A stretch of DNA of 64,000 bases from Haematococcus lacustris (Eukaryota; Chlorophyta; Chlorophyceae; Chlamydomonadales; Haematococcaceae). The notes under the pieces are model-generated. The model was not told the DNA's origin. It saw nothing but the letters and a program-made list of their open reading frames with translations, and did not search any database. Shown here piece by piece: positions 12,924-24,082 of the stretch (positions are counted from its first letter, which is position 1; every line of letters begins with the position of its first letter). Location of the stretch: assembly GCA_030144725.1 (NCBI GenBank), contig JASKMD010000013.1, positions 2,504,322-2,568,321 of the forward strand, given 5' to 3'. Both the position numbers and the translations under genes were made by a program.

Positions 12924-14343
12924 GGGCAGTGTTAGGGAAGACCTGACTGTCACGAGTGTTGTGGTGTGTGGGGCCCTGCTTTTGCTTGGCGGAGCACTTC
13001 CGCTGCTTCCAAGACATTGTGCCGCTATGCTATGTGATGAGGGCAATGGCTCCAGCGTGATGGAGCCCTGTGGGTCAGCCTGTGCGGCTGACAGCAAGGC
13101 AGCGGCAGCAGCAGGGCCGCCAGCAGCAGGAATCCAGCAGCAGGAATCCAGCAGCAGCAGCAGCAGCAGTGGAGGCAGGCCAGCCTCAATAATGGGTTCA
13201 AGTCTTGCTTGACGCCTGGGCTGCATGGAAAGGGGGCGCTTGCTGGCTGCCACTGCATGGCTAATTTTGCCCTATAGCTTCAACCCGTGGCATCATCCCC
13301 CATGCCCACCAGCAACAGCACTATGCTGATGTGTTACTCAGTTCGCATTAGTGACGGCTGGGGAAAGGTGTCTGCAGGGTGTGATGTTCAAGGTCCTGGG
13401 GTGCTATACAGTGGACTGCAGGGCATCTTGGTGTAGGGCCGGTCTGAACAGGCCCTGGCGGTAACCATGGGGGCGGCAGTAAAGCAGGGCCCCTGCTGCT
13501 GCGCACGGTACCTGATCAGGCAACGAGGAGATACCTAATCAGGCAGCGAGGAGAAGCGAGTCAGTAGCTACAACCGGAGTTGCTAGAAATAAGGGGTCTG
13601 CAGATGGGGAGCATTGTCGTTGACTGACATTGATGGGACTTGATGGGAGGCCTGGCAGCTGCAGGTCTGGTTGGTTTAGAACGTGGGTGCCGATGAGGGG
13701 TAGGTTGCCATTAGGGTGCGGTTTTTCTATAACTTTTACAACTTGCCAGTACACACAAGCATGGCAGGCCAACAAAACTTATTCAACAAGGAACAACATG
13801 AGGACATCTACCGCGTGAAGGGTGTGGTGCAAATCCAGGGCGACCCCCGCAAGCACATGGTGCAGGTAAGGCCAACACAAGCATGGCAGGCCGCCATGGT
13901 GTGTGCGACACAATGTTCTGCGACTACTGCTTGACTGCAGTACAGATGACGCTGCTTGGTAAGTGTGGACAACGTGCCCAGCAGATATATGAAGAGGAAG
14001 AAGCTGGCTAACACCGGTTGAGCCATCAGCCGTTATACTGCCTCGCCGCTGTCAGACGCCTGCTTCGATCGGGACTACTGATGCTGCTGCTGACAGTCAT
14101 GATGCTGCTGCTGCTCCTCGTGAAGGTGGTGACCACATGGTTAAAACTTGCTCAGATGTGCATGAGTGGTTCGCTTTTCAGGTGTATGTGCAGAGCTGAT
14201 GCGGTAGTTAGCCCCGCGGGATGTGGCTTAGGCACTCCGCCTATCAAACCACGAAGTTGAGGAGGTCCGCTTTCGAGCGCAATCAAGGGTTTTGTCGCCG
14301 TGAGTCCGCACGCTGGGCTGTGCGGCGATCGGGCCAAACACCT
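12924..14343. other. intergenic region holding a copied CobW exon
   Basis: Apart from the duplicated exon fragment listed separately, I see no supported gene. Small CAG runs occur at 13,130-13,170. The CobW 3' UTR should start at 12,924. Confidence 0.5.
13753..13892 (+). pseudogene. duplicated fragment of the CobW-gene exon 8 between direct repeats
   Basis: Positions ~13,799-13,873 repeat the end of exon 8 of the upstream GTPase gene (12,260-12,337), from GAGGACATCTACCGC through the splice donor GTAAGGCC. Only one base differs in the coding part (GAC for GAT). The fragment is preceded and followed by the same 18-bp sequence ACACAAGCATGGCAGGCC, at 13,753-13,770 and 13,875-13,892. No other exon is present, so this is a non-functional copy. 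Retention of intronic GTAAGGCC shows it was copied from DNA or unspliced RNA, not from mature mRNA. Confidence 0.8.
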
Positions 14344-14387
14344 TCCGATGAGGATGCAAAGGTCTGCAGCGCGCGCCTCAATGCGGC

Positions 14388-14815
14388 AGCCAGCTCACAC
14401 CCAGGCAGTCAGTCAGCCAGCTCACACCCAGGCAGTCAGTCAGCCAGCTCACACCCAGGCAGTCAGTCAGCCAGCTCACACCCAGGCAGTCAGTCAGCCA
14501 GCTCACACCCAGGCAGTCAGTCAGCCAGCTCACACCCAGGCAGTCAGTCAGCCAGCTCACACCCAGGCAGTCAGTCAGCCAGCTCACACCCAGGCAGTCA
14601 GTCAGCCAGCTCACACCCAGGCAGTCAGTCAGCCAGCTCACACCCAGGCAGTCAGTCAGCCAGCTCACACCCAGGCAGTCAGTCAGCCAGCTCACACCCA
14701 GGCAGTCAGTCAGCCAGCTCACACCCAGGCAGTCAGTCAGCCAGCTCACACCCAGGCAGTCAGTCAGCCAGCTCACACCCAGGCAGTCAGTCAGCCAGCT
14801 CACACCCAGGCAGTA
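14388..14815. repeat. 27-bp minisatellite, about 16 copies
   Basis: The unit CCAGCTCACACCCAGGCAG plus TCAGTCAG repeats almost perfectly. Because 27 is divisible by three, frames on both strands stay open (SSHPGSQSA, AHTQAVSQP), so long open frames here are not evidence of protein. Just before it is MRMQRSAARASMRQP (from 14,350), which resembles an algal organelle transit peptide. The array could lie in the 5' part of the gene that follows. Confidence 0.95.
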
Positions 14816-15369
14816 GAGGCAGCGCATCTGGTACCCTTGGCTTCTTTGTCGCACTGCCACCAGGCATCACCTGCACTAGGGAGGTGCCCATGCTGTGTGT
14901 CCTGTGACCAGGATGACCTACTGTCATTACCGTGACACACCCCTTTGCCACACAGGACACATATGCACATTTGCCATGCCATGACTTTCAATGGGAGATG
15001 CACAAATTGGCAGAGACAGCAAAACGAAGCCTTGGTGTCATACCCCCAAGAGTGAGGTCGTCCCACAACTGCCAGCTGCCAACCCAAGCCTGCCAAGATA
15101 GATGCAGCAGGCGCACAATCCCAGGCAGCACCAAGTTAGGGTTTGCACATGTAGAGCACCAAACAGCGGAGTCACTCCTTAGGGAGTGAGGTGGTCAGGT
15201 CAGCAGGCAAGCAGGGTGGTGAAGCTTGACAGTCTTGAGCACAGGTCACCATCACACTGAGTGGTCATTGTTTTCGAAAGCCCAGGTACCCAGGACTCAA
15301 CATAGCAAGCAGCCAGGTCTCTCATCACAAGGCAGGCAGCTCATCACACAGCTGATCAGGCAGGCAGGC

Positions 15370-18300
15370 AGGCAGGCAGCTGACCAGGCCGCTGACCAGG
15401 CTGCCAGGCCACTGCTGCTGCAGGCTCTGCAAGAGGCCGCCCAGCTGTACAAGCAGGCCGGCGAGCTGTCCAGGCTGCAGACGCTGGCTGAGTTGGAGGC
15501 GGAGTGGGCGTCCACCTCCCCACCCCTGCCCAGACCCACATCAGGGCACGAAGACTGGGAGTGGCCGGCCAACGCTGCGGCAACACCTAGACCCCAGGGT
15601 GAGGGGTGAGGGGTGAGGGGTGAGGGGTGAGGGGTGAGGGGTGAGGGGTGAGGGGTGAGGGGTGAGGGGTAGGGGTAGGGGTAGGCCCCTAGACCCTAGT
15701 CCTCAGGGTGAGGGGCAGGACCAGGGGCAGCAGGCCGATCAGGGCAAGGAGAAGGGAAGGGAGGGCCAGGCCCAGGTGCTGCAAGGCGGCAGCGCCCATT
15801 CAGGTCCCCCCGCAGCACGCTCCCATGCTGAGCAGCATGGCAGTGGCGGATCTCGCTGCCTTGCTGACATCTTAGGGGGGAGGGGAGGTAGAGGAAGAGG
15901 CAGGATGGTGTTGGGACGCAGCTATGATGCTTGCCTGCTTGCTAGCTACAAGGATGATCATCCCGCAGGTTACAGCACAGTGCGCTGTCCGTCCTTTGAC
16001 AGCCGTTTCATTGGATGACAGGCCCTTAGCTACTGGCTAGCCCCTGACAAGAGGACCTGACCTGACCTCCTTGAACTGCTCCCGCTCCAATTGGGATAAT
16101 CATACAGCAGCGGCGCGCGCGCAGTAATGACAGCAGACGTCGGCCCCTTCCCTGGTGGCCCCCAATGCTAGGAGTCCAGGATGGCTAGCTGGCCGCACCT
16201 GCGTCATCAGCGCATGCGCCACAGCCGTGAGCAGGTTACAGCGCCTGGAGGGCTGCTGCTTGTCTTGCACGCTGCCTGCCTGGTGCAGTGTGGCAGGTGC
16301 TGCTGAGGTGTGCGTCAGTGTCTGCTTCTTAGTTTGACTACATGCCTGATCTGTAGCTCAAGGAGGCTGTGCCTACATGCCCCACCTGCAACACGTCACA
16401 TGGCCAGGTTCACATGGCAAACCTGTCTTGTGGCAAAGCAGCCAAGGCAGCTAGGTCCCCCCACCCCCTCATTGCTGCCTCACCTGCTGTGGCCCTGGGC
16501 CATGACATGACTGCTGCCAGGCACCCCCCTGCCCCGTGCAACCTCCTCTCGCCTCGCTCCACACCCAGCCAAACCCACACCCAGCAGCAGCAGCAGCAGC
16601 AGCAGCAGCCCACTCCCCTCCAGCAATCTCCCACCCAAACCACCCAAACCTCAACCCTGGGCCCCTAGTGCTCTCCCTCCCAGCCCTCCCTCCCAGCCCC
16701 CTCCCAGCCCCCCTCCTCGCCCTCTCCCTGCCAGCTCGTCCTCCACCCCCCCTGCCACCTCCCCGGCCACCCCAGCAGCAGTCACTGCGCTGCTGGTTGA
16801 GCAAGGCCTCTCCTCCTTCGAGGCGATGGAGCTGACCACGCAGCTGCAGGGGGGCAGCAGCAGCGGTGGCGGCAGCACAGGCAGTGGGTGGACCCTGGCC
16901 CAGCTGGCCGCTAAGCTCCAGCGCTGGCAGCGGGTGCTTCCAGGGATTCCAGTGGCCCGCCTGCTGCAGCGTGACCCCGACCTGCTGACTGCAGACCTCA
17001 ACACGGGCCTGCAGGCGCTCATCACCCTGGTCAACCTGCTGCCAGGCAGGTGAGCCATGCAGTGGGAGGTGTGCCTGGGGGGTCACACTCCTGCCTGAAA
17101 GGGTCACTCTTGTGCCTGGGGGGTTACTCCTGTGCCTGGGGGGGTCACTCTTGTACCTGGGGGGGTGACTTTTGTGCCTAGGGGGTCACTCTTGTGCCTG
17201 GGGCAGTCACTCTTGTGCGGGTCACTCCATTGTAAATGTGTCCCCGACCATATGCCCTTGCATTGCTGTTGCCGTAGTCCTCCTCAGCATTTTTACAAGC
17301 GCTTGGTTTGGCTCCCAGGCAGGAGGCTGCCTAGCCTGGCGGCAGGCATTGGGGCAGACAGGAGTGCAGGCAAGGTGGCAGAGGCATTACTGCTCCCACT
17401 ACTTCCTTCCTGTAGGCCTTTGCTGGGACAGATGCTCCTGCTTGTGCTGCTGCTGACATAGCCGCTGCTACCTTTGCTGTATTGATGCCTCTGTGCTGCG
17501 GCTGCTGCTGTACCCAGTACTGCCCTTGACACTGCTGCTACTGCTACTGCTGGGGCTGCCACTGCTACTGCTGCTGTCTGTAAATATGGTTGGAGCAAGG
17601 GTGCGACCGAGGATGATTGGATTAGCTGAGTGAGATTACCCACAGTCAAGCATGTTGTTCCATGTTGAATGAGTTGTGTTTGACTGTGAATACGAATATG
17701 GATGTTCAGGGATGTGACCAGCATGGTGTCCCAGCTGCCCCGCCTTCTATGGCTAACTGATTTGGAGCAGCAGCTGGCTCAGAGCCTGGCGCTGCTGACC
17801 AGGCTGCACCCGTCGCGAGACCCAGAAGTTGTGAAGGACATGGTGGGCTGTGGGGCCTGCTGGCAGGGCTCGGGGTTCAGGTGTGGAGGGAGGATGGGGG
17901 GGAGTAGGGGCAGACGGCAGGCAGGCAGGCAGGCAGGGGCAATGAGACGCGGGCGCCCATGGGGCATGGGGCATGGCGTGCAGCACTGGGTCACACTGGT
18001 ACACTGGGAGTTGGTTAGGGAGTTGGCAGGGAGCGAGCAGGCTGCACCACAGGCAGCAGCTCCTCAAACCCAAGTGCACCACTCTTCACCTTCTTCGTCT
18101 TGGGCAGGGAAGGCTGGGGGAGGGATTGTCGCTGTTCACACCTCAGCTTGCTGCCGCGATGAAAACTACAGCATCAATGAGCTGGGGCAGGCAGGCAGGA
18201 TGCCAATGAGGCTGTGGCAGCTGGGGTCTTGCAAAACGGTGAAGGCAGTCAGGTCGGTTAGTTAGGTGACAGCTGCATTTGACACTCTTTTGCCAAAAAT

Positions 18301-19501
18301 GCAAGAATGCCTGCCAAAAACGACTGCTAAATAATAAAAATGTTTTCAGAAGCTCACTTATTTACACTTGCCATGTTGCTGTTAATCATGTAAGCACTTC
18401 ACACTTGCAGATCGTGGAGTACCCACAGCTGGTGCAGCGCATGGCCTATTACCAGCATGCCAGGATGCTGGACGAACTGCCCTTGGAGATTCAGAACATG
18501 ATGGTGGTGGCTGACCAGGTACTGGCCCCCTCCCCTCCCCTCCCCTCCTTGCCATGTTGGTCAACCGCCACCGCCACCGCTTCCCCCACCACCACCACCA
18601 TGGCATGACCCCTTTGTCATGCAAGCTGCGCCCATGTGATCTTGTGTCAGCCTGGAGCGCCCAGAACAGCTCGACATGGACGCTGCATGCTGCCATGCAA
18701 GCAGGGAGGCTCAGGCTCCCTCTTAGACCGGAGTAGGGGGAGGGGGAGGGGGAGGGGGAGTAGGGGGAGTAGGGGTAGGGGTAGGGGTAGGGGTAGGGGG
18801 AGTAGGGGGAGTAGGGGGAGGGGGAGGGGGAGGGGGAGGGGGAGTAGGGGTAGGGGTAGGAGTAGGGGGAGTAGGGGGAGTAGGGGTAGGGGTAGGGGTG
18901 TTGACTACCAACCCTTATTCCCCAAAACCCCATACCCATACCCTGAACCCTCTGCACTAACCCTAGACCTAACTCCAAGCGGGCAGGCTCTTGCGGGCTA
19001 CCACAGACTGGGCCCCATGGGTGTGACATGCAAGCAGAGTCTTGTCTCCTTGCCGGCTGCTGTTCAAGCCATGGCAGAGGGTGTGGCATGGGCATCGCCT
19101 GGAAAGCTGTGAGAGCTATGTATTTGTATATATACTGTTGCTGACATGAGCTACATGTGAAGGTTGTCATTCCTGTCCTGCAGGGCATAGGCTACACCTA
19201 CCGCTACTACAAGAACAGGAGGACTGGATACAAGGTCAGTTCGAACAGCAGCAGCAGCAGCAGCGCTGCCGTCACCAGCTGCAACATACACATCCAAAAC
19301 TCAATCTGACTATGTCGTCATGCTCACTTGCTGCGGGCACGCCAGGCCTCACGCTTCTGGCCTGTGGCTCTGGGTCTGTCGGGTGTTGAGGGTGTTGGTG
19401 GCCCCCTTACTCCCCGCCCAGTGACCTGCTGACTTGCTGACTTGCCCTGTGCCTTGCAGGCCGAGTTGAGCAGCCGGGAACCGTTTGAGCAGCAAACCTG
19501 A
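15370..19501 (+). CDS. putative mTERF-like helical-repeat protein (partial model)
   Basis: The 3' half is well supported: a proline-rich exon ending at 17049, then 17710-17842, 18411-18518, 19184-19234 and 19460-19501 (stop), all GT-AG with matching phases. The protein has a Pro/Ser-rich stretch, then repeated helix pairs with the pattern LPGIPVARLLQRDPDLL, LLPGRDVTSMVSQLPRLLWL, EVVKDMIVEYPQLVQRM, and a basic end YRYYKNRRTGYK. The spacing of Pro-Leu-Leu and hydrophobic positions resembles mTERF repeats, which bind organelle nucleic acids; this assignment is inference. An upstream segment at ~15,370-15,597 (LLLQALQEAAQLYKQAGELS, then LQTLAELEAEW) is probably an earlier exon. The start is unresolved; a transit-peptide-like MRMQRSAARAS lies at 14,350. 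Confidence 0.45.
15597..15690 (+). repeat. GGTGAGG tandem repeat at a splice donor
   Basis: About ten 7-bp GGTGAGG units, then a few GGGGTA units, begin exactly at the donor that would end the preceding exon (CCCCAG|GGTGAGG). Every unit contains a strong-looking 5' splice site. Confidence 0.85.
18726..18900. repeat. purine-rich GGGGGA/GGGGTA repeat
   Basis: A degenerate array of GGGGGA, GGGGTA and GGGGGAGTA units lies in the intron between 18,518 and 19,184. Runs of four or five Gs could form G-quadruplexes. Open frames across it are artefacts. Confidence 0.85.
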
Positions 19502-20290
19502 CCGATGCTACATGTTGGCGCTGGCCGGCTCGCATGGCCAGGTACGAGTTTTGCATGGGTCCTGGGACTGGCGACTACATGCTCCTTCAAGCGACATCCT
19601 CCATTGAAACATCACTGTAACTGGCTAACTGGCTGGCAGTCACAACCCTAACACTGACCCAAACCAAATCCCTTTTCAAAGTCTAAACCTCACCCTAACC
19701 TCACCCTAACCTCACCCTAACCTCACCTGCATTACTGCAGCCTGGCTGGCAGGCACACAAGCACGACCTGTGGCCAGTCCACATCCAGGCATTACTGTCA
19801 CCAGGAGCATTACTGTCACTTGAGGGCCCCTATAACACTCCTGAGCTGCATCAAACCACCCACCAGTGGTTCCCTTGCAGAAGCCCACAAGCCCACACCG
19901 TGCAGGAGCAAGAGATCGGCACAGCGGGAGCGAGACTGGCCCGCCTTATGCAGCAACTGGCTCAGGTGCAGACAATGCGAAGGAGCAAGAGTTTGATGGG
20001 GATGGATGTGCACAGCATGAGCTTGATTGACCAGCCTCATGCAGTCCCGGGTGCAGCCTGAGGTAGCGAAGGCACCCGATATCGGCATACGGCGAGGCAG
20101 CTGTGCCAGTTGTGCACAAGCTGGTGGAGAATGAGATGGGTTGCGAGAGTAGCTGAGCGAGATTTCACCGATCCCCACTGGCTTTAGGGAGGGCAATGCA
20201 GGCCATTGCAGCTGCAGTAGCTGGGCGGAAGGTGATCCCTAGGGCGGCTGACACGCCACTAGGAGCAAGGGTGGGCTCCTCACCTCAAGA

Positions 20291-20322
<32 letters not shown>

Positions 20323-21093
20323 GCAAGCGCAGCAACCGCAGCGACCCTTCACTCGTCATGTCTAGATGGTCGGCCCAAGTTGCACCAGGGGGTGGACAGC
20401 GGGCCTCGCCTGCACCCTCGGCTGCTAGCAATGCTGGTGGCCACCTGGCTGCTGTGGGCAGAGGAGACAGGTTTGTGCAGGTGGTGCAGTGGCAGCCCAA
20501 GGCAGCAACACATGGACCCCGCAGGCTCTGACCCTCCCCACCCCTGCCTCAGGCCAGCATGGCACCCCCTTCTCGGCTTGCAGCCAGTGTTGTGAAAACT
20601 TCAGATTTTCATTCAGATTTTCACTGAAATTTCTATCTGAAAACTTGAACGTATTCACTGAAAATCTGAAAGTGTCGGGTGCTGCCCCCGGGCAGTTCGC
20701 AGCGCGATGGCAGCAGCAGACCAGCAGTAGTTAGCAGGAAACCAGCGCACACAGGCAAATTAATAACAGCATTTTTTGTTTCTGAGCAAAGGACAAAGGC
20801 AAGGCCAAGGGTAGGGCTGCTAAAGCCAAGCCAGTACCACAGCCAGGCAGGTGTCTGGACAGGGACTGCATTGAAGCGCTAAGGATGATGCAACTGTTGG
20901 ATGCAGCACACGTAAAGATGGCTTTTGCATGCAATGCAATGGAAGCCACGCTGACTACAACACGACTACTGACTACAGCGTAAAGTACAATGCCGTTGCA
21001 GCTTTGTCAGAATCACCTGTGCCTCGTCGTCCGTGCCAGTCCAGCACCCGCTGTTCGCTTAAAGCAAAAGCGGTTCAGGCATACGGCATGCAT
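19502..21093. other. intergenic region without a confident gene
   Basis: A short CTCACCCTAAC repeat lies near 19,688-19,728; it resembles telomere sequence loosely but is not a run of telomere units. An open frame at 20,196-20,531 (starts MQAIAAAVAGRKVIP, with a Ser run from a CAG-type repeat) could be coding, but nothing else supports it. A small foldback is at about 20,598-20,672. Confidence 0.4.
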
Positions 21094-21684
21094 GCCGCGA
21101 GCAAGCACCGGCGGGTGCCCGGAAGCATCCACTGCACTCACCAAATACACGAGCTATCTTTCCGAAGACGAGCAGGCGGATGTGCTGTCAAAGTTTGTGG
21201 CAGCTGGCTTCGTGGGTGCCAAGCAGGAGATGGTGCCCAGGCTCAGCAACCAAGAGCTGGAATGCATTGGCATCCAGCCACAGCTGGTACGCTCAACTCT
21301 GCTCCATGCATTTGTGGATGGAGGTGGGTGCTGCAGCTAAGCCCGATAAAGTGAAGTGATGGTGCTACTGAGCATGGTGCATATTGCCCGGCTTCCCCGA
21401 TGCCTGCAGGCCCTGGCAAAACAATCCTGCTCGTGGACAGTGAGGGCACAGAAGAACAGCTTAGATTCCGTAGGAAGCAGGATTTCAACAGGTGGCTTCA
21501 CCTCAATACACTAGTGGAGTTGCTGCCAAGTGGGGTGAAGCAAGTGGTCGCTGAGTGGGAGCATTTGGAGGATGGGGGCAGGTATTTCGCCAACAAGACA
21601 TTCGACATTCCATGGCGGCAGCAGACGAGCAGCAACCAGCAAGCAACCAGCGACTCGCCCCAGTGCGGAGTGTCCGGGCTATAG
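21094..21684 (+). CDS. hypothetical protein with a SAM-like segment, two exons
   Basis: Exon 1 ends at 21323 and exon 2 is 21410-21684 (GT-AG, phase 1). The first part (LSEDEDQ-type helix, FVAAGFVGAKQEMVPRL, then ELECIGIQPQLVRSTLLHAF) has the helix and LGI-like pattern of a sterile alpha motif fold. The second part (GPGKTILLVDSEGTEEQLRF, then KQDFNRWLHLNTLVELLPSG) is not recognised. GPGKT looks like a loose P-loop but lacks the spacing of a Walker A motif. The start could be the Met at 21094 or an upstream one. An overlapping frame continues to 21,881, so the true 3' end may differ. Confidence 0.5.
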
Positions 21685-22079
21685 TCGCTGCCATCAGAAG
21701 GAGCCTGGCGTTGCCTCTTCCACGGGTGTTGCTGAGCCCTGTGATTGACTTTGCTGGCACCAACGCGCTGCAGCTACAGCGGAAGAAGCGCAAGGCAGAA
21801 AACGCCACAGACGGCGGATCCACGGACATCATGGACGGTTTGCATCTTATAAACTGGTTTGCACGTGGGACCCTTTTTTGAAAAATCGAGTAACTTAAAA
21901 AAGTGTGTTAGCAACCTACCGCGCCTCAACGCCTCCTTGGTGGCCCCCGAATCTGAAGCGCACTTCGACGTAGCACGTAGTGCGGTTGGCGGTCGCTAAG
22001 CTGCTGCCCAACCCCGGCAAATTTCATAAGAAGGTTCAAACTATCTTTGAATTTGGCGTTGTTTCAAAAAAAGGTCCGT
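21685..22079. other. intergenic, flank of the transposon stack
   Basis: I see no gene or repeat structure here. The last four bases (CCGT, 22,076-22,079) precede the first transposon terminus and would be its target duplication, but no matching copy was found. Confidence 0.4.
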
Positions 22080-22496
22080 GGTCACCCCCGCCATTGGTTG
22101 CACCCCTGATAAAATCTTTCTAGTTTTTACGAGTGTTACAGCGATTCTCGCACAGGGCGACGCAGCTCATTAAAGCGAAGCTAGCGGGCTGCTCGGGCTG
22201 ATGTGCACCTGTGCCGGGGCGGGCGGGGGTGCTGGGAGATCGGGTCGCGTTGTGCCTGGGATGGCCTGCTTAGTGGGGCTGGGATCAGCGAACAGCTATC
22301 GCGCTCAGCGGCCTAGCTTTTCAACTTATTGAATTTTTTGGTCGGGCGCAGTACCCCCCCTGACATGTGTTCTAGTGCTAGTGCTAATGCTGGTGACATG
22401 TTAAGAGTGGTGGTATGGCTTGTGGCCTGTCCCTGCACCCGAGCAGCGTGCACCTCGTGTAACGTCAAATTCCGGCTTTTTCCGGCTGCCATTACT
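22080..22496 (-). mobile_element. A3: 3' end of a reverse-oriented A-family DNA transposon, interrupted
   Basis: Starts with the terminal repeat GGTCACCCCCGCCATTGG and is collinear, reversed, with the 3' end of A1 (37,288 leftwards), including the GCTAGCGGGCTGCTCG and GTCGGGCGCA blocks. Homology stops at 22,496, where element D begins, and resumes on its far side at 33,064-33,199 before A1 begins. A3 was therefore split by two later insertions. Its 5' end is not found in the window. Confidence 0.85.
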
Positions 22497-22704
22497 GGTC
22501 ACCCCCGCCATTGGCCCCGCAATTCACTTTTTGGCACCGTCTTTGATCCGCTGCATGTAATTCTTCCACCGTTGGGCTCTACATCTCACAACGGTGTCGC
22601 TAGCAGGTTAGGCCCTCTTATGTCGATTGTACTGCATTGTCTCAACGACTTGATTAGCTTCGCAATGTAATTCTTCCTCTGTTCATATGCGTGTCGCAAC
22701 AGGA

Positions 22705-23947
22705 GAGATGAATTGGTGGCCGGAGGTATTTCCGTGCCGAGCAGCCTATGCTGCCGTCGGACTTGCAACTCGCGATTACATCCCAGGTAAGCACGGGGTG
22801 CTGTTTGTTAGTGCGTATTGCATACAATGTCAACCCATGCAACCAAATCTGCTGACCTCCACAGGTGCTTGGCTGTTATGAGGATCAGCCCAAAACCCAC
22901 ATCAGCCCAAAGCTCTTCCAATCAGGAGTGCAGCTAGGAAAGTAGCCCTTGAAAACAGCGCCTTGGAGGTGAGTAAACTTGTAATACACGTCACCTTGTT
23001 TAGGCCAGTTTGATGTTCACTCGCACACTTCCGTAACGCATGACAGGCATGAATAGCTTGAGGTAGCACACAACAGTCACCTGCCCGACTTTCATCTCTT
23101 ATTATTTCTTATGAACGACGATACGCCTCAATATGTTGAGCAAACATGTGTTTATGTGTTTCTATGCGCAGGATGCCATCGACATACTACCACCCTCATC
23201 TCAACAGTCCAACAGCCAGGGATGAGCCCGATGCTAGACTGTGTGCTGTTTGTGGACTCACGTGTGCAGCCAAGAACAGGGATGGGTTTGTGAAGGTTCA
23301 CCGAGTGGGGGAGGATGCGTGCCACGGCCGCTACCTGGTTGTCTTTTGCCGCGCTAGTGTGTTGAAGAGCAGCGTGCTAGTTGCATGCCAACGTGCAGGG
23401 CTTGCCCCCATGGCGCATAGAGATTGCGTCAGAGTGCACCAGAAGCAACAACCCTCTCCTCCATCCCCACCCCGGCAGCCACATCCCCCTCCCCCCTCCT
23501 CCCTCCCCACCTCCTCCCTCCCTCCCCACCCCAGCTCACCCCACCTCCTCCCTCCCCCCCTCCTGCCTCCCTCCACATCCTCCTCCTCCCTCCCCATCCC
23601 GGCAGCCACACCTCCTCCCCCCTCCCCGCCACGCTCACTACATGGCCAGACCCTGGAGCAGCAGCCCCCTCCCACCTCCCTGCCGTGGTTCGATGCCTCT
23701 TGAGCCAATGCCCATGTTGCTAGACAAGGAAGCTGCTAGGCAAGCTGCTTTGAATGCAGAGTGTATTAAGCTCATGCTCTTGGACACCCCTGATATGCCT
23801 CAATTTGATACACTGAACAAGGACCTTTTGAAAGCATGGTGCAAGCACAAGAACATCAGAGGGGTTTCAGGTAAATCAAAGAATGAGTTGCGTGACATGT
23901 GCCTGCTGAAGTTGAGGAAGAAGGTTGAGGCACCACGGCACATGTAA
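22705..23947 (+). CDS. transposon D gene: Cys-containing region, Pro-rich linker and SAP-like C-terminus (partial)
   Basis: A likely first exon at 22705-22787 encodes MNWWPEVFPCRAAYAAVGLA and ends at a GTAAGC donor. Further exons include a Cys-containing segment near 23,245 (LCAVCGLTCAAK). The last exon ends at 23,947: a long Pro/Ser-rich stretch, then PLEPMPMLLDKEA and a C-terminal helix pair LLKAWCKHKNIRGVSGKSKN followed by ELRDMCLLKLR. This end aligns with the C-terminus of the A1 transposase (PLEPMPMFQDTVKEV). The helix-Gly-helix pattern resembles a SAP DNA-binding motif. No DDE core was found, so D may be deleted or use an A-type enzyme in trans. Exon joins in the middle are uncertain. 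Confidence 0.5.
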
Positions 23948-24082
23948 CACTGAAAGCCAGAGCCATTAGGGCGTTCCCGGCCAGGTATTAATAATACCCA
24001 GGTATTAATACCCTGAGGAATTTGAACGAGGTATTAATACCTCACCGGCCCACCGGCGGCACCCATCAGCGCCACTAGCGCT

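Noticed and set aside
14378..14935. Apparent CRISPR array or repeat protein from the 27-bp repeats
   Set aside because: Units are directly adjacent with no unique spacers, the genome is eukaryotic, and all relevant frames are open because the unit length is a multiple of three.
16410..16668. Separate poly-Gln gene at 16,580-16,610
   Set aside because: It is a short CAG run inside the Pro/Ser-rich exon region of the tentative mTERF-like gene, read in the wrong frame.
19680..19730. Telomere-like CTCACCCTAAC repeats (also near 39,268 and 48,849)
   Set aside because: Only a few irregular units, no run of a telomere motif, and genes lie on both sides.
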